Positions 38,189 through 46,971 of a DNA stretch of 64,000 bases are shown in pieces. Numbering within the stretch: the first letter of the stretch is position 1; the number at the start of each line of letters is the position of its first letter. The position numbers were made by a program, and so were the translations under genes. The notes under the pieces are model-generated. The model was not told where the DNA came from and ran no database searches. It saw nothing but the letters and a program-made list of their open reading frames with translations. Origin of the DNA: Formosa sp030427735 (GTDB taxonomy: Bacteria; Bacteroidota; Bacteroidia; Flavobacteriales; Flavobacteriaceae). The stretch spans positions 3,100,001 through 3,164,000 of the forward strand of contig NZ_CP195158.1 in assembly GCF_051200825.1 (NCBI RefSeq). Reading direction: 5' to 3'.

Positions 38189-39493
38189 CTACAAACGCTT
38201 ATCGACAATAGCATCTGGTAAGATACCCTTAACATCATAAATAATTCCTTGACTCGATTTTAATTGACTGATATTAATCGTTAAAAATGCCTTATGTGCA
38301 ACAGCCAACACTATACAATCATAAATAGTATCACCTAAATCCGATAATAAATCTATTTCAAATTCTTCTTTCACTTCCAAACTATTTGCCCACGGATCAT
38401 AAACATCTACATCAACATGAAACCCCTTTAATCCGTTGTAAATATCAATTGCCTTAGTATTTCTAATATCTGGACAGTTTTCCTTAAAAGTTATACCTAA
38501 TAAAAGAGCCTTAGCTCCTTTAACACATTGCCCTTTTCCAATCATGGTTTTAACAATTTCTTGCGACACATAATTCCCCATGGTATCGTTTAAACGCCTT
38601 CCCGCAAGTATAATCTCTGGATGATACCCAACTTCTTGAGCCTTTTGAGCCAAATAATAAGGATCCACACCTATACAATGACCGCCTACCAAACCTGGTT
38701 TAAAAGGCAAAAAGTTCCATTTGGTACTAGCCGCTTCTAATACGTCATGCGTATTAATATTTAATAAATTAAATATTTTTGCCAATTCGTTAACGAAAGC
38801 AATATTTATATCCCTTTGGCTATTTTCGATAACTTTTGCTGCCTCAGCTACTTTAATGGAAGTAGCTTTAAAAGTTCCTGCAGTAATTATAGACTTATAT
38901 AACACATCTACCTCTTCAGCAATTTCAGGTGTTGACCCTGAGGTTACTTTTAATATTTTAGACACCGTATGCTCTTTATCTCCAGGGTTAATTCGCTCTG
39001 GTGAATAACCCGCATAAAAATCAACATTAAACTTTAAACCAGAGAACGACTCTAAAACTGGTACACATTCATCTTCCGTCACCCCTGGGTAAACTGTAGA
39101 TTCATAAATAACAATATCGCCCACTTTTAAAACACGTCCAACGGTTTCTGAAGCTTTGATTAAAGGTGTTAAAACTGGTCGATTATTTTTATCTGTAGGC
39201 GTAGGGACGGTTATTATAAAAATATTGGCTTTGGATAAAATAGCTTCATTAGAAGTTGGCACCAAACCCTTCTTATTACTTTCAAACAAATCATCTTGAA
39301 CTAAAACATCTTGTAGTTGACTCGAACTCACTTCCAAAGTATGATCTTCTCCCTGCAACAACTCCGCTACCCGCTTCCCATTTATATCAAAACCAATAGT
39401 TTTATATTGTTTTGCAAATTCAACAGCTAATGGTAAGCCAACATAGCCTAAACCAATAACCGCTATTGTTTTTTCTTTCAATTGTTTTGTCAT
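38189..39493 (-). CDS. UDP-HexNAc 6-dehydrogenase (TviB/WbpO/WbpA family)
   Basis: 434 residues. N-terminal IAVIGLGYVGLPLAVEFAKQ, FIITVPTPTDKNNRP, YESTVYPGVTEDECVPVLE, SPERINPGDKEH (signature of the HexNAc branch), GGHCIGVDPYYLAQKAQEVG with the catalytic Cys, and LGITFKENCPDIRNTK. This branch oxidises UDP-GlcNAc or UDP-GalNAc to the uronic acid. No dedicated WbpP-like epimerase is seen, so the product is tentatively UDP-GlcNAcA. First enzyme gene of the locus after the regulators. Confidence 0.9.
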   Translation of the reverse strand: MTKQLKEKTIAVIGLGYVGLPLAVEFAKQYKTIGFDINGKRVAELLQGEDHTLEVSSSQLQDVLVQDDLFESNKKGLVPTSNEAILSKANIFIITVPTPTDKNNRPVLTPLIKASETVGRVLKVGDIVIYESTVYPGVTEDECVPVLESFSGLKFNVDFYAGYSPERINPGDKEHTVSKILKVTSGSTPEIAEEVDVLYKSIITAGTFKATSIKVAEAAKVIENSQRDINIAFVNELAKIFNLLNINTHDVLEAASTKWNFLPFKPGLVGGHCIGVDPYYLAQKAQEVGYHPEIILAGRRLNDTMGNYVSQEIVKTMIGKGQCVKGAKALLLGITFKENCPDIRNTKAIDIYNGLKGFHVDVDVYDPWANSLEVKEEFEIDLLSDLGDTIYDCIVLAVAHKAFLTINISQLKSSQGIIYDVKGILPDAIVDKRL

Positions 39494-39521
39494 CCTTAAA
39501 CTTCCGTTAATTATGTAAAAT

Positions 39522-39538
39522 CCACGGCTCCGCCGTGG
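39522..39538 (-). promoter_or_regulatory. GC-rich hairpin in the leader after the antiterminator gene
   Basis: A perfect 7-bp stem (CCACGGC / GCCGTGG, 3-nt loop) in an AT-rich 94-bp gap between the UpxY-like gene and the first enzyme gene. On the minus strand it is followed by ATTTTAC, so it is at most a weak terminator. Its place fits a pause or attenuation site that the antiterminator could act on; that role is inference. Confidence 0.5.
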
Positions 39539-39587
39539 TGCATCCCATTTCGGGTTGCTCCCAACGTATTTATTTCTATTTTATTTT

Positions 39588-40058
39588 TTACTGCAATTGC
39601 AGTTTCACTACATATCCTAAATCTTTCAACACCACCCAACATTGGTTTCCCGACACATGCTTCACCTCTCCTGACTGGTCTTCAAAACCAAAGTTGCTCA
39701 ACTCCAATTGTGTTCCTGGACCAATAGCCTCAACAGCATTAAGCTCCATACCATTATTTTGTTCCACTTCTTTAAGCACTTCCACTTCATGCTCTCTAAC
39801 CACAACTGGCTTTCCTCCCCAAAACATATATCTTACAACACCAGAAACCGCAAACACCCTATCTCTATCTTGCTCTGGCAACTTCACTAATATCATAGAT
39901 GGCAACAAGGGCACTACAACTTTTTTCTTTCTGTCGCTCCAAACGCGCATTTCGGTTTTTACAGGACAATAAGCTTTTACTCCTAAAGCATTCAGTTGCT
40001 CAGCAACCTTCTTTTCACCTCTCGACTTTGTATACACCACATACCATTTCTCTTCCAT
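39588..40058 (-). CDS. UpxY-type NusG-like transcription antiterminator
   Basis: 156 residues from ATG 40058, overlapping the upstream stop by one base (TGATG); a GTG one codon earlier is also possible. N-terminal NGN domain (KWYVVYTKSRGEKKVAEQLN, AYCPVKTEMRVWSDRKKK, PLLPSMILVKL) and a C-terminal KOW-like part (GPGTQLELSNFGFEDQSGEV). In Bacteroides, UpxY proteins bind RNA polymerase and prevent early termination in long capsule operons. The same role is expected here for the 35 kb of downstream genes. Confidence 0.9.
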   Translation of the reverse strand: MEEKWYVVYTKSRGEKKVAEQLNALGVKAYCPVKTEMRVWSDRKKKVVVPLLPSMILVKLPEQDRDRVFAVSGVVRYMFWGGKPVVVREHEVEVLKEVEQNNGMELNAVEAIGPGTQLELSNFGFEDQSGEVKHVSGNQCWVVLKDLGYVVKLQLQ

Positions 40059-40591
40059 CACACCTGTGTTGTATCCTCTTCTATACGTTTATCATAAATC
40101 ACAAAACCATCGTCGTGAGAAAACGTACTGGTAAAGGAAAAACTCACCTTCCTCCCTATCTCCTGTTCAATTTTTCCGGCCATCTGATTAATATAAACCG
40201 TATTTAAATCTTCACCTTCAACAACTACATCTATCAATCCACTATCTACACCCTTCGCATAATCTCCAACAACTATAACACGAGATACCTCGCCCATACG
40301 CTGTAAAACCGTACGTACGATAGTATCTATCCCTACATATTTTCGCACCATATTTTGTAACGGCACAAACAACGGATGTTGTGTATTTGCTTTGTATGTA
40401 ACTTTGTTTTGCTCTTTACCTTTACCAAGGTAACCTGCGGAAGACAACTGATTAAGTTCTTTACGAACAGCGTTTGTAGACTCGTTAAACTCTAGAGCTA
40501 AGCCACGTAAATACCCACTGTTGTTTGCATTAAGAAACAACTTAACCAATATCCTGATTCGGGTTTTTGAGGTGATTAGGGACTCTAGCAT
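40058..40591 (-). CDS. Winged-helix regulator with a nucleotidyltransferase-like C-domain
   Basis: 177 residues. N-terminal winged helix-turn-helix (SKTRIRILVKLFLNANNSGY ... TNAVRKELNQLSSAGYL), residues 8-60. C-terminal half resembles a minimal nucleotidyltransferase fold (VIVVGDYAKGVDSGLIDVVV), with GDYAKG in place of the usual G-S-x-A-x-G active-site start, so catalysis is doubtful. Such proteins often stand first in flavobacterial exopolysaccharide operons in front of the UpxY-like gene. It has a consensus promoter 20 bp upstream. Probable transcriptional switch for the locus. Confidence 0.8.
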   Translation of the reverse strand: MLESLITSKTRIRILVKLFLNANNSGYLRGLALEFNESTNAVRKELNQLSSAGYLGKGKEQNKVTYKANTQHPLFVPLQNMVRKYVGIDTIVRTVLQRMGEVSRVIVVGDYAKGVDSGLIDVVVEGEDLNTVYINQMAGKIEQEIGRKVSFSFTSTFSHDDGFVIYDKRIEEDTTQV

Positions 40592-40611
40592 TTTGATTAA
40601 TAAACGAGTAA

Positions 40612-40640
40612 CAAAACTACTCTTTTTTATTTATTACAAA
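40612..40640 (-). promoter_or_regulatory. Main promoter of the polysaccharide locus
   Basis: Minus strand: TTTG (40640-40637), 17-bp spacer, TAGTTTTG (40619-40612). The match to the Bacteroidota consensus is exact; the ATG of the regulator gene lies 20 bases further on. Confidence 0.75.
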
Positions 40641-41098
40641 AATATTTTTGCAGAAGTTTTTACCGAAAACGTTTTTGTTTACCGAAATTTAACACTCTAG
40701 TCAACCAAACCAAAAAAGACTGGAATTCCATAAGTTTGAAAACAGACTGAAAGTTCTATTATTTGTGTTCATTTTAGCCACAAATACACGAATATTTTTT
40801 ATAAAAACTATGTCAAATGTTCGTGCATTCGTGGCGCAAAAATATTTACAGAAAATGAAAGTCCTGCACTAACAGCGCATATTTTCAACTAACGAACAAG
40901 AACAATGATGCAACTAAAAATCAACACTCTATCAATTTGCTAAATGATATTTTTAAATAATTCCGAAGTAAGGTTACTATACAGATACGCCACAGCTCAA
41001 GTATAGATACTTCATGGATAACGTATTAAAAAGCGATTATTCCAACGAAAAAATCACCAAGACAATTAAATCAAATAACCACATAACTGATTCACCAT
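40641..41098. other. Intergenic region between polysaccharide locus and the M90-like gene
   Basis: About 460 bp without a gene. It holds the -33 flank of the locus promoter and the inverted repeat at 40777-40835. I see nothing else in it. Confidence 0.6.
40777..40835. repeat. Large inverted repeat (hairpin), Bacteroidota intergenic-repeat type
   Basis: Two 21-bp arms (40777-40797 and 40815-40835) are inverted copies with three transition differences; core GCCACAAATACACGAAT versus ATTCGTGCATTCGTGGC-like. Similar CCACGAAT-containing hairpins are common between genes in flavobacterial genomes. It could be a small mobile repeat or an mRNA end structure. Confidence 0.65.
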
Positions 41099-41953
41099 CT
41101 AATACCCTACGAAGTTAAAATTCAACATTTGCTTAGCCTTGGCATAAACCTGAGGAAATTGCCCTTTAAACTCAGTAGGACGTTCTATAAAATGCTCCAT
41201 GATAACGGCAAGAAAATCGAACTGGTTCAAAATTTGATGATCCTTAAAAAAACGAGACTCCATCAATTCTTTACGCAGCCCCTCGTTTTTGGTTAGCATA
41301 CGCGCCAGCTCTTTAAAAGAATCTGAGAAAATAGTAGAGCTCACATCGCCTTCCTTCATACTATTAAAATGAATAGCATGGGTAAACTCAAAAATACCAA
41401 CATTCACAGTATTATTAGTCATTTCTAGACCATGCATAAAATCTTCCCAAGAAATAACAAGCGTTTTCAATCTCGGATTCATTTCACCTTTATGATAAGC
41501 ATCGCTAGAGCTGGAGTAAAATTTGTTCGGATAAATAAATATCTTATCGATTAAACCAATAAAGAAATCTCTAAAACCAAATGTTAAAATAACCGCATGC
41601 GCAGAAATTAACAACTTCATGTCGTGAGTAACAGTTAATCCATCACGTCCAATAAACTCTTTATCATTAATAAAAGCAATAACACGATGATCGAAATACA
41701 GGCGTTGTTTTTCGTTTAAAGATTTATAAAAATTAAAATTCTTATACAACAACGCTTTATCGGCGTCATTAAGTTTTTTAAGCGCCATATAAAAATGAAC
41801 AAACAGTGGTTTTTTAAAACGAATAACATACACCATTTCAATCATTTTAAAGGTATAATACACCATAATAGATATCAAAAGCGCAAGAAAAACGCCCAAA
41901 ATAAGCTTACTCGGTAAGCTAAACTGTTGCAACGAAGATATAGCCAAAGCCAT
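41099..41953 (-). CDS. MtfA/M90-like membrane-anchored protein with degenerate zinc motif
   Basis: 284 residues. One N-terminal membrane helix (about residues 16-38, LILGVFLALLISIMVYYTF), then a domain like the M90 (MtfA) metallopeptidases: LNEKQRLYFDHRVIAFI, LTVTHDMKLLISAHAVILTF, YPNKFYSSSS and LVISWEDFMHGLE. In MtfA the zinc motif is HEFAH; here it reads FEFTHAIHF, so the first His is replaced by Phe while the Glu and second His remain. E. coli MtfA influences the glucose PTS through Mlc. Activity of this protein is therefore uncertain. It is a single-gene unit on the minus strand. Confidence 0.75.
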   Translation of the reverse strand: MALAISSLQQFSLPSKLILGVFLALLISIMVYYTFKMIEMVYVIRFKKPLFVHFYMALKKLNDADKALLYKNFNFYKSLNEKQRLYFDHRVIAFINDKEFIGRDGLTVTHDMKLLISAHAVILTFGFRDFFIGLIDKIFIYPNKFYSSSSDAYHKGEMNPRLKTLVISWEDFMHGLEMTNNTVNVGIFEFTHAIHFNSMKEGDVSSTIFSDSFKELARMLTKNEGLRKELMESRFFKDHQILNQFDFLAVIMEHFIERPTEFKGQFPQVYAKAKQMLNFNFVGY

Positions 41954-42264
41954 AGTTTAGATTTTTAAAGTTAGTAAAGCGAGGGAATTTTGAATACTAA
42001 AGATAAGCACAAATACCTGACTATAGTAGTGATACACAAAGTTTTAGATAAGACTAAAGAATTTACCGATAAGCAACCTATTTTACAAATACATACACCA
42101 TTTCGTCTTAAAAATTGGTATTTTATCAAAAAACAGAAAGTTTAATCGTATATTAAAACACACAATATAAATTTATTTATCTTTGTACCACCTAAACTAT
42201 TATTTAGTTAAATACCAAACACTTACTACAGGTAAGTTGCTATGAATCTTAAAAATTAATAACT
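41954..42264. other. Divergent intergenic region
   Basis: 311 bp between the minus-strand M90-like gene and the plus-strand T9SS protein gene. Apart from the -7 box at 42178-42185 I see nothing convincing. Confidence 0.55.
42178..42185 (+). promoter_or_regulatory. Bacteroidota -7 promoter element of the T9SS-protein operon
   Basis: TATCTTTG matches TAnnTTTG exactly, 79 bases before the ATG. No clear -33 TTTG, so the promoter is partial. The long leader may hold regulation not visible here. Confidence 0.5.
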
Positions 42265-44451
42265 ATGAAGAAAATTTACTTTTTATTATTATGTTGTATA
42301 ACGCTTGCATCTGCTAGTTATGGACAAGATGTGACGATTGGCTCTCAAAATTTCGACACTGAAAGCACATGGAATTATTCAACTACTCCAACAGCTCCAA
42401 TAAACACTGCTGCTACTCAATGGAGGGTGCTTGATATCCTTGGATCAATAGGAACAGCTGATGATGGAGATTTCTTTTTTGGTTTACAGAATAGCGCCAA
42501 GACTCCAGCTTCTAGATTAAATTACTATTTAGAATTTGATGATTTAGATATTAGTGAATTTGAAGATGTTGTTGCTAGCTTCGACTATGAATATATAGCT
42601 CAAAATCAAAATTTTGTACCTACCCTAACTTATCAGTTATATGTAGATGGTGAAGAATTTGCTTCAGAGACTTTAGCTTCCAACGCATTAAATTCAGGAT
42701 CTGGTTCTGGAACTGTATCAATCAATGTGCCCAATAATAGCTCAATAATAGCTTTTTATATTCAGGTAAATTATCCTGCAGGTTTTCACAACAACTATGC
42801 AGCTGCAGTTTTTTCTTTTGACAACTTTAAAGCAGTTGCTATAGATTCTTTTGACGGTTTCATTTATCAAGGTGGACTTTGGACAGGAGGCACAACGGAA
42901 CACCCTATTCCTGATAATGAAACGGGTGATAGTAATGCCCTTATTGTAGACGGCACATATATTATAGACTCCGCCATACAACTACAAAATGTATACACTG
43001 AAACTGGAGCTGGTATAACTATAGCCCCAACAGGTTCTTTAACAGTTAACGATATTACTACAGCTAACAACCTATTAATTGAATCTAATTCTCAGAATTA
43101 TGGCTCTTTAATAGTTAATGGATCTCCAATTGGTAGTGCTAGGTATTCAAGACATGTTAATGAAGCTACAAGCGATTTAATCTCTTCACCTTTACCAGGA
43201 GAATTGTTTTCAGATTTCGCAATAACAAATGCCGACAATATGGTAGATGCAGGTACAAATCAAGTACGTTTTGGCCCTTACTCCAAGCTTTCTGGTAGCT
43301 ACCTTAACTGGTCTACAGAAGAAGTGATAGAAGGTGAAATTTTAGAAGCAGGTGAAGGGTATCGTTCACAAACTAACTCAAACGGCAACTTCTTTGTCTT
43401 TTCTGGAGATATAGAAACAGGATCAGTATCTCGTTTTGTTTTATATACCGATGAATATGCATCGCAATGGAATTTAATTGGAAATCCATACACGTCTTAT
43501 CTTGATATTGCAAATTTTGTTTCAACCAATGAAGATTTATTTCAGTCAGGGAAAGAAGCTGTTTATGGTTACGACGGGAATGCTTCTGATGGTTGGTTAG
43601 TTTATAATCTAAGTTCTGGTGTGCAAATGGCACCTGGGCAAGGGTTTTTCGTTGCGATCCCTTCATCAAGCCCAGACGCGTACATGGTTTTCAATCCAGA
43701 GATGAGAACCAATGGTCCTGGCGATGACTTTATAGCCGGCAGAACAACAAACATTAATAAAACGCACTTTAAATTAGCAATGAACAGTGGTGAAACAACG
43801 CGACACACTACAGAAGTATACTTCAACGATATCGCAAGTTTAGGTTTTGATAAAGGTTACGATGCCACAATTTATGGCAACAATGCCTCAGGTTACACCC
43901 TTTTCACACAAATGGTAGAATCTAATCCTGACTTTAAAATAGCCATCCAAACATTACCTAACAGTAATTTAGCAACTGGAATTGATATCCCGCTTGGTAT
44001 AATAGCCCCAAAAGGACAGCAAATTACTTTAGAAATTAAAGAATCTACTTTAAGCGAAAGTGCAACAGTGTACTTAGAAGATACTAAAACAAACACCTGG
44101 ACTCTTTTATCGGATAAAGCTTACACCTTTACTACCGACGAAAAACTGTCTGGCTTGGGCCGCTTTATTCTACATACAACCGACGACAGTAAACTTAGTA
44201 TAGAAGACAGCACCAAAGATCAAATACAAATATTTACAGGTGAACGCTCTATAAAACTTAAAGGACAATTATATAGAAATACCAAATTAGCCATTTTCGA
44301 TATCCAAGGTCGACAAGTACACAATACTGTTTTAAATCAAACGGTTAATGAATATACTATTAACACGACTGGTTTAGGCAGCGGTATTTACATTGTTCGC
44401 ATAGAAAATAATACTGGAAACCAAATCTCTAAACGTGTTATTTTAAAATAA
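42265..44451 (+). CDS. Large exported protein with type A T9SS sorting domain
   Basis: 728 residues. Sec signal peptide MKKIYFLLLCCITLASASYG with cleavage near residue 21, a lectin/jelly-roll-like N-terminal half (DFFFGLQNSAKTPASRLNYY, VASFDYEYIAQNQ), a central part with SGVQMAPGQGFFVAIPSS and WNLIGNPYTSYLDIANFV, typical of Bacteroidota surface proteins, and a C-terminal type A sorting domain: TKLAIFDIQGRQVHNT ... INTTGLGSGIYIVRIENNTG then KRVILK. The type IX secretion system recognises this end and anchors or releases the protein at the surface. It heads a four-gene same-strand cluster. Its ligand is unknown. Confidence 0.88.
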   Translation: MKKIYFLLLCCITLASASYGQDVTIGSQNFDTESTWNYSTTPTAPINTAATQWRVLDILGSIGTADDGDFFFGLQNSAKTPASRLNYYLEFDDLDISEFEDVVASFDYEYIAQNQNFVPTLTYQLYVDGEEFASETLASNALNSGSGSGTVSINVPNNSSIIAFYIQVNYPAGFHNNYAAAVFSFDNFKAVAIDSFDGFIYQGGLWTGGTTEHPIPDNETGDSNALIVDGTYIIDSAIQLQNVYTETGAGITIAPTGSLTVNDITTANNLLIESNSQNYGSLIVNGSPIGSARYSRHVNEATSDLISSPLPGELFSDFAITNADNMVDAGTNQVRFGPYSKLSGSYLNWSTEEVIEGEILEAGEGYRSQTNSNGNFFVFSGDIETGSVSRFVLYTDEYASQWNLIGNPYTSYLDIANFVSTNEDLFQSGKEAVYGYDGNASDGWLVYNLSSGVQMAPGQGFFVAIPSSSPDAYMVFNPEMRTNGPGDDFIAGRTTNINKTHFKLAMNSGETTRHTTEVYFNDIASLGFDKGYDATIYGNNASGYTLFTQMVESNPDFKIAIQTLPNSNLATGIDIPLGIIAPKGQQITLEIKESTLSESATVYLEDTKTNTWTLLSDKAYTFTTDEKLSGLGRFILHTTDDSKLSIEDSTKDQIQIFTGERSIKLKGQLYRNTKLAIFDIQGRQVHNTVLNQTVNEYTINTTGLGSGIYIVRIENNTGNQISKRVILK

Positions 44452-44489
44452 CATTTTGTTTACCAAAAACTTATTTTATATTTACACTT

Positions 44490-44747
44490 ATGAAAAAGGA
44501 AATAAAACATACAGAAATCACTCGTAAAGAAGCCATTAAAAAACTAGGTAAATATGCAGCCTTTACTGCTGTAGGTACGTTTGCTGTGTTAAATCCTTTA
44601 CGAGCTCAGGAAACAAGCAACCCACCAGATCCAGATGCATCAAGAACTAGTGGCGAAGCTACAATTGACGACAGTAGTGCTCCTGCTAACAGTAGTACCA
44701 TTCAGGATACCCAAATAGACAAAAATCAGGTAAAAAGCAACTTTTAA
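44490..44747 (+). CDS. Small exported peptide, possible substrate of the adjacent kinase system
   Basis: 85 residues. The N-terminus TRKEAIKKLGKYAAFTAVGT has a basic stretch followed by a hydrophobic core and ends in NPLRAQ, like a signal or leader peptide of the Tat-like RK-x-x type (only one Arg-Lys pair, so not a strict Tat motif). The mature tail of about 50 residues is rich in Ser, Thr, Asp and Pro and has no Cys. It sits 38 bp after the T9SS protein gene and 12 bp before the PqqD-HprK gene. I do not recognise a family; a peptide precursor handled by its neighbours is a reasonable guess. Confidence 0.6.
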   Translation: MKKEIKHTEITRKEAIKKLGKYAAFTAVGTFAVLNPLRAQETSNPPDPDASRTSGEATIDDSSAPANSSTIQDTQIDKNQVKSNF

Positions 44748-44759
44748 TATAAAACGATA

Positions 44760-45893
44760 TTGAAAGGTTTTTTAAAACCTAGATATACACAATCCGTTAA
44801 CGATTTAATGGTTTTATGGTTTGAGCCTTCAAATCAATACACTATTGTCGATAACGGATTGTTTTTTTGTTTGCAAACGTATTTTGATACGGATACAGAA
44901 AAGCAATGCGTTTCTCTTTATAAAAAACAATTTCAATTAAGCTCGGTTCAAGCCGAACAATTGCTTAACGATGTTGAAAAATTTCTCACCGACCGAAATT
45001 CTAATATTATTGAAGAGAGCATTGCGCAATTAGACCATCCAATCGAAAAACCAAATTATGTTCTTACCAAATACTATAGTAGTTCAAAGAAAATCTTCTG
45101 TATAAATTATGAATCAGAGGACCTTCTAACATATATCCACCCGCAATTAGCACATTTAGAAACCACTAAATACAGCAAAACAGATTTCTATTTTAATCTT
45201 TCAATTAAAAATAATTTACATTTATTATATAAAAACGATGTCTTTGTAAGAGCTTTCCCAACCAATCACTACCACAAATTACAAGGCAGAATTTATATGG
45301 AACTCATAAATGCATTGCACAATAAGGTGAACCACGATTGGATTGGAGTATTTCATGCTTCGACAGTCTCCAACAACAGAGACTCAGTGATGTTAATCGG
45401 GCAATCCGGCAGCGGCAAAAGCACCTTCACAACACTATTAACCTGCTCTGGTTATTCCTTAATTGCAGACGATAACACACCGTTACTAAATACAGATTTC
45501 AATGTATATCATTTGCCAAATGCTATTTCCACTAAAGAAGGGGCTTTCAATACACTCCGCGCATACATCCCAAATATAGATGAACTCGAAAACAATCATT
45601 TAAGAGCTTATAAAGGTGCTATAAAATACATCCCAGCACTAACACCCGATAAGTTACAGGTCCCCTGCAAAACCTTAGTTTTAATAAACTACCAGAAAGA
45701 TGCTGCTACAGAATTAAAGCGTATTAACGCTAAAAAAGCTCTAGAAATTCTTATTCCCGATTCTTGGATTTCGCCAAAACCAGAAAATGCCAAAGCCTTT
45801 TTAGAATGGTTAACAACACTCAGTTTTTACAAATTAACGTATAGTAATAATGAGGATGCCATTTTAAAATTTCGTTCTATTTTGCCCATTTAA
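44760..45893 (+). CDS. PqqD-like domain fused to an HPr kinase-like (HprK-related) domain
   Basis: 377 residues with a TTG start (44760-44762), 12 bp after the peptide gene. Residues about 1-80 resemble a PqqD peptide-binding domain (QYTIVDNGLFFCLQTYFDTD, LLNDVEKFLTD). Residues about 190-340 are HprK-like: Walker A SVMLIGQSGSGKSTFTTLL (GQSGSGKS at 214-221) and the conserved YSLIADDNTPLL (HprK's D-D segment). Relatives include the HprK-related kinases of the HPr-rel-A type systems and the lasso-peptide tailoring kinases, which phosphorylate Ser/Thr of a peptide. In those, PqqD and kinase are usually separate proteins. Confidence 0.8.
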   Translation: MKGFLKPRYTQSVNDLMVLWFEPSNQYTIVDNGLFFCLQTYFDTDTEKQCVSLYKKQFQLSSVQAEQLLNDVEKFLTDRNSNIIEESIAQLDHPIEKPNYVLTKYYSSSKKIFCINYESEDLLTYIHPQLAHLETTKYSKTDFYFNLSIKNNLHLLYKNDVFVRAFPTNHYHKLQGRIYMELINALHNKVNHDWIGVFHASTVSNNRDSVMLIGQSGSGKSTFTTLLTCSGYSLIADDNTPLLNTDFNVYHLPNAISTKEGAFNTLRAYIPNIDELENNHLRAYKGAIKYIPALTPDKLQVPCKTLVLINYQKDAATELKRINAKKALEILIPDSWISPKPENAKAFLEWLTTLSFYKLTYSNNEDAILKFRSILPI

Positions 45894-45925
45894 TTGTAAA
45901 TTACAGTTCAATTCAACAACCATTT

Positions 45926-46960
45926 ATGCCTTACATACACTCAACGTATTTTACGATTGCCAGTATATTAAGTTTTGAAACCGATGTTACCGAATTAAAA
46001 GCGTGTATCCAGAAATCGCCTATCGATTGGGAAGATGTGGTTCGTGTAGCGAGTAGTCATTTAATTATTCCTGTAATATACATTAGGCTTAAAAGTAAAG
46101 GATTGTTAGATAGTATTCCCGAAGACCTTGTGTTGTATTTAGAAGAAATAAACCGGTTAAATTTAGAACGAAACCTTCAAATTTTAGAAGAAGTTACCAC
46201 CTTAAGCGCATTACTTAAAGCGCATAATATCGATCATGTATTTTTAAAAGGTGCTGCTATGCTCGCTAGCGGATTATACGAATCGATTTCCGAACGTATG
46301 ATTGGGGACATTGATATTTTAATTGCGCAACACCAAATAGACCAAGCTTTTCATTTACTAAATACCGCAGGTTACACCAAGCATTACGATTTTGATTACG
46401 AAGTAAAACATCACAGGCATTATCCGAGACAAGCTTCCGAGCATAAATTGGCCGCTGTGGAGCTACACACCAATGTCTTAAAATATAATCATCATCATTT
46501 ATTAGACATTAATGACATGTTGCAAACCAAAGAAGAAATTAACCAAATAAACGTCCCCAATAATTACTTCCTGAATTTACATAATATTTTAGCATGGCAA
46601 ATTAATGATGATGGCTATTACTACAACCATCTCTCATTAAAGAATAGTTACGACAGTCTGGTTCTTAAATTATTCAACAATAAAACGCTTATAGAATCAC
46701 TCGCAAAAACTCCAGTATGCGCCCATTATCTTGCTTTAAACAAAGTGCTCTTTCCAGAATATCAGCTTCCACCTTTAAAGCAACATTTAGAACGCAAACA
46801 AAATGATTATCGTTACGCCATTAACCATCGCAACTATTTAAAGACCACATACAGGCTAAAGCGATATTACATCAATATTAAAGACCGGGTCATCACTTTT
46901 GCTACCAACAAAAGTTACCGATCGCATATTTTCAAGAATAAGCTATTTAAAAAGAAGTAA
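45926..46960 (+). CDS. Nucleotidyltransferase family protein (NTP_transf_5 type)
   Basis: 344 residues. The active-site region is FLKGAAMLASGLYES followed by MIGDIDILIAQHQIDQAFHL (GDIDILI at 127-133, the D-x-D metal site). N- and C-terminal parts are mostly helical, as in the uncharacterised nucleotidyltransferase family PF14907. Genes of this family are found beside HprK-related kinases in peptide and exopolysaccharide clusters, and here it lies 32 bp after one. Target unknown; may adenylylate or nucleotidylate a peptide or sugar. Confidence 0.85.
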   Translation: MPYIHSTYFTIASILSFETDVTELKACIQKSPIDWEDVVRVASSHLIIPVIYIRLKSKGLLDSIPEDLVLYLEEINRLNLERNLQILEEVTTLSALLKAHNIDHVFLKGAAMLASGLYESISERMIGDIDILIAQHQIDQAFHLLNTAGYTKHYDFDYEVKHHRHYPRQASEHKLAAVELHTNVLKYNHHHLLDINDMLQTKEEINQINVPNNYFLNLHNILAWQINDDGYYYNHLSLKNSYDSLVLKLFNNKTLIESLAKTPVCAHYLALNKVLFPEYQLPPLKQHLERKQNDYRYAINHRNYLKTTYRLKRYYINIKDRVITFATNKSYRSHIFKNKLFKKK

Positions 46961-46971
46961 TTTTATACTAA

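Noticed and set aside
39535..39972. Plus-strand frame across the UpxY-like gene
   Set aside because: Antisense to the conserved NGN domain; product is Ser/Thr/Phe-rich without a motif.
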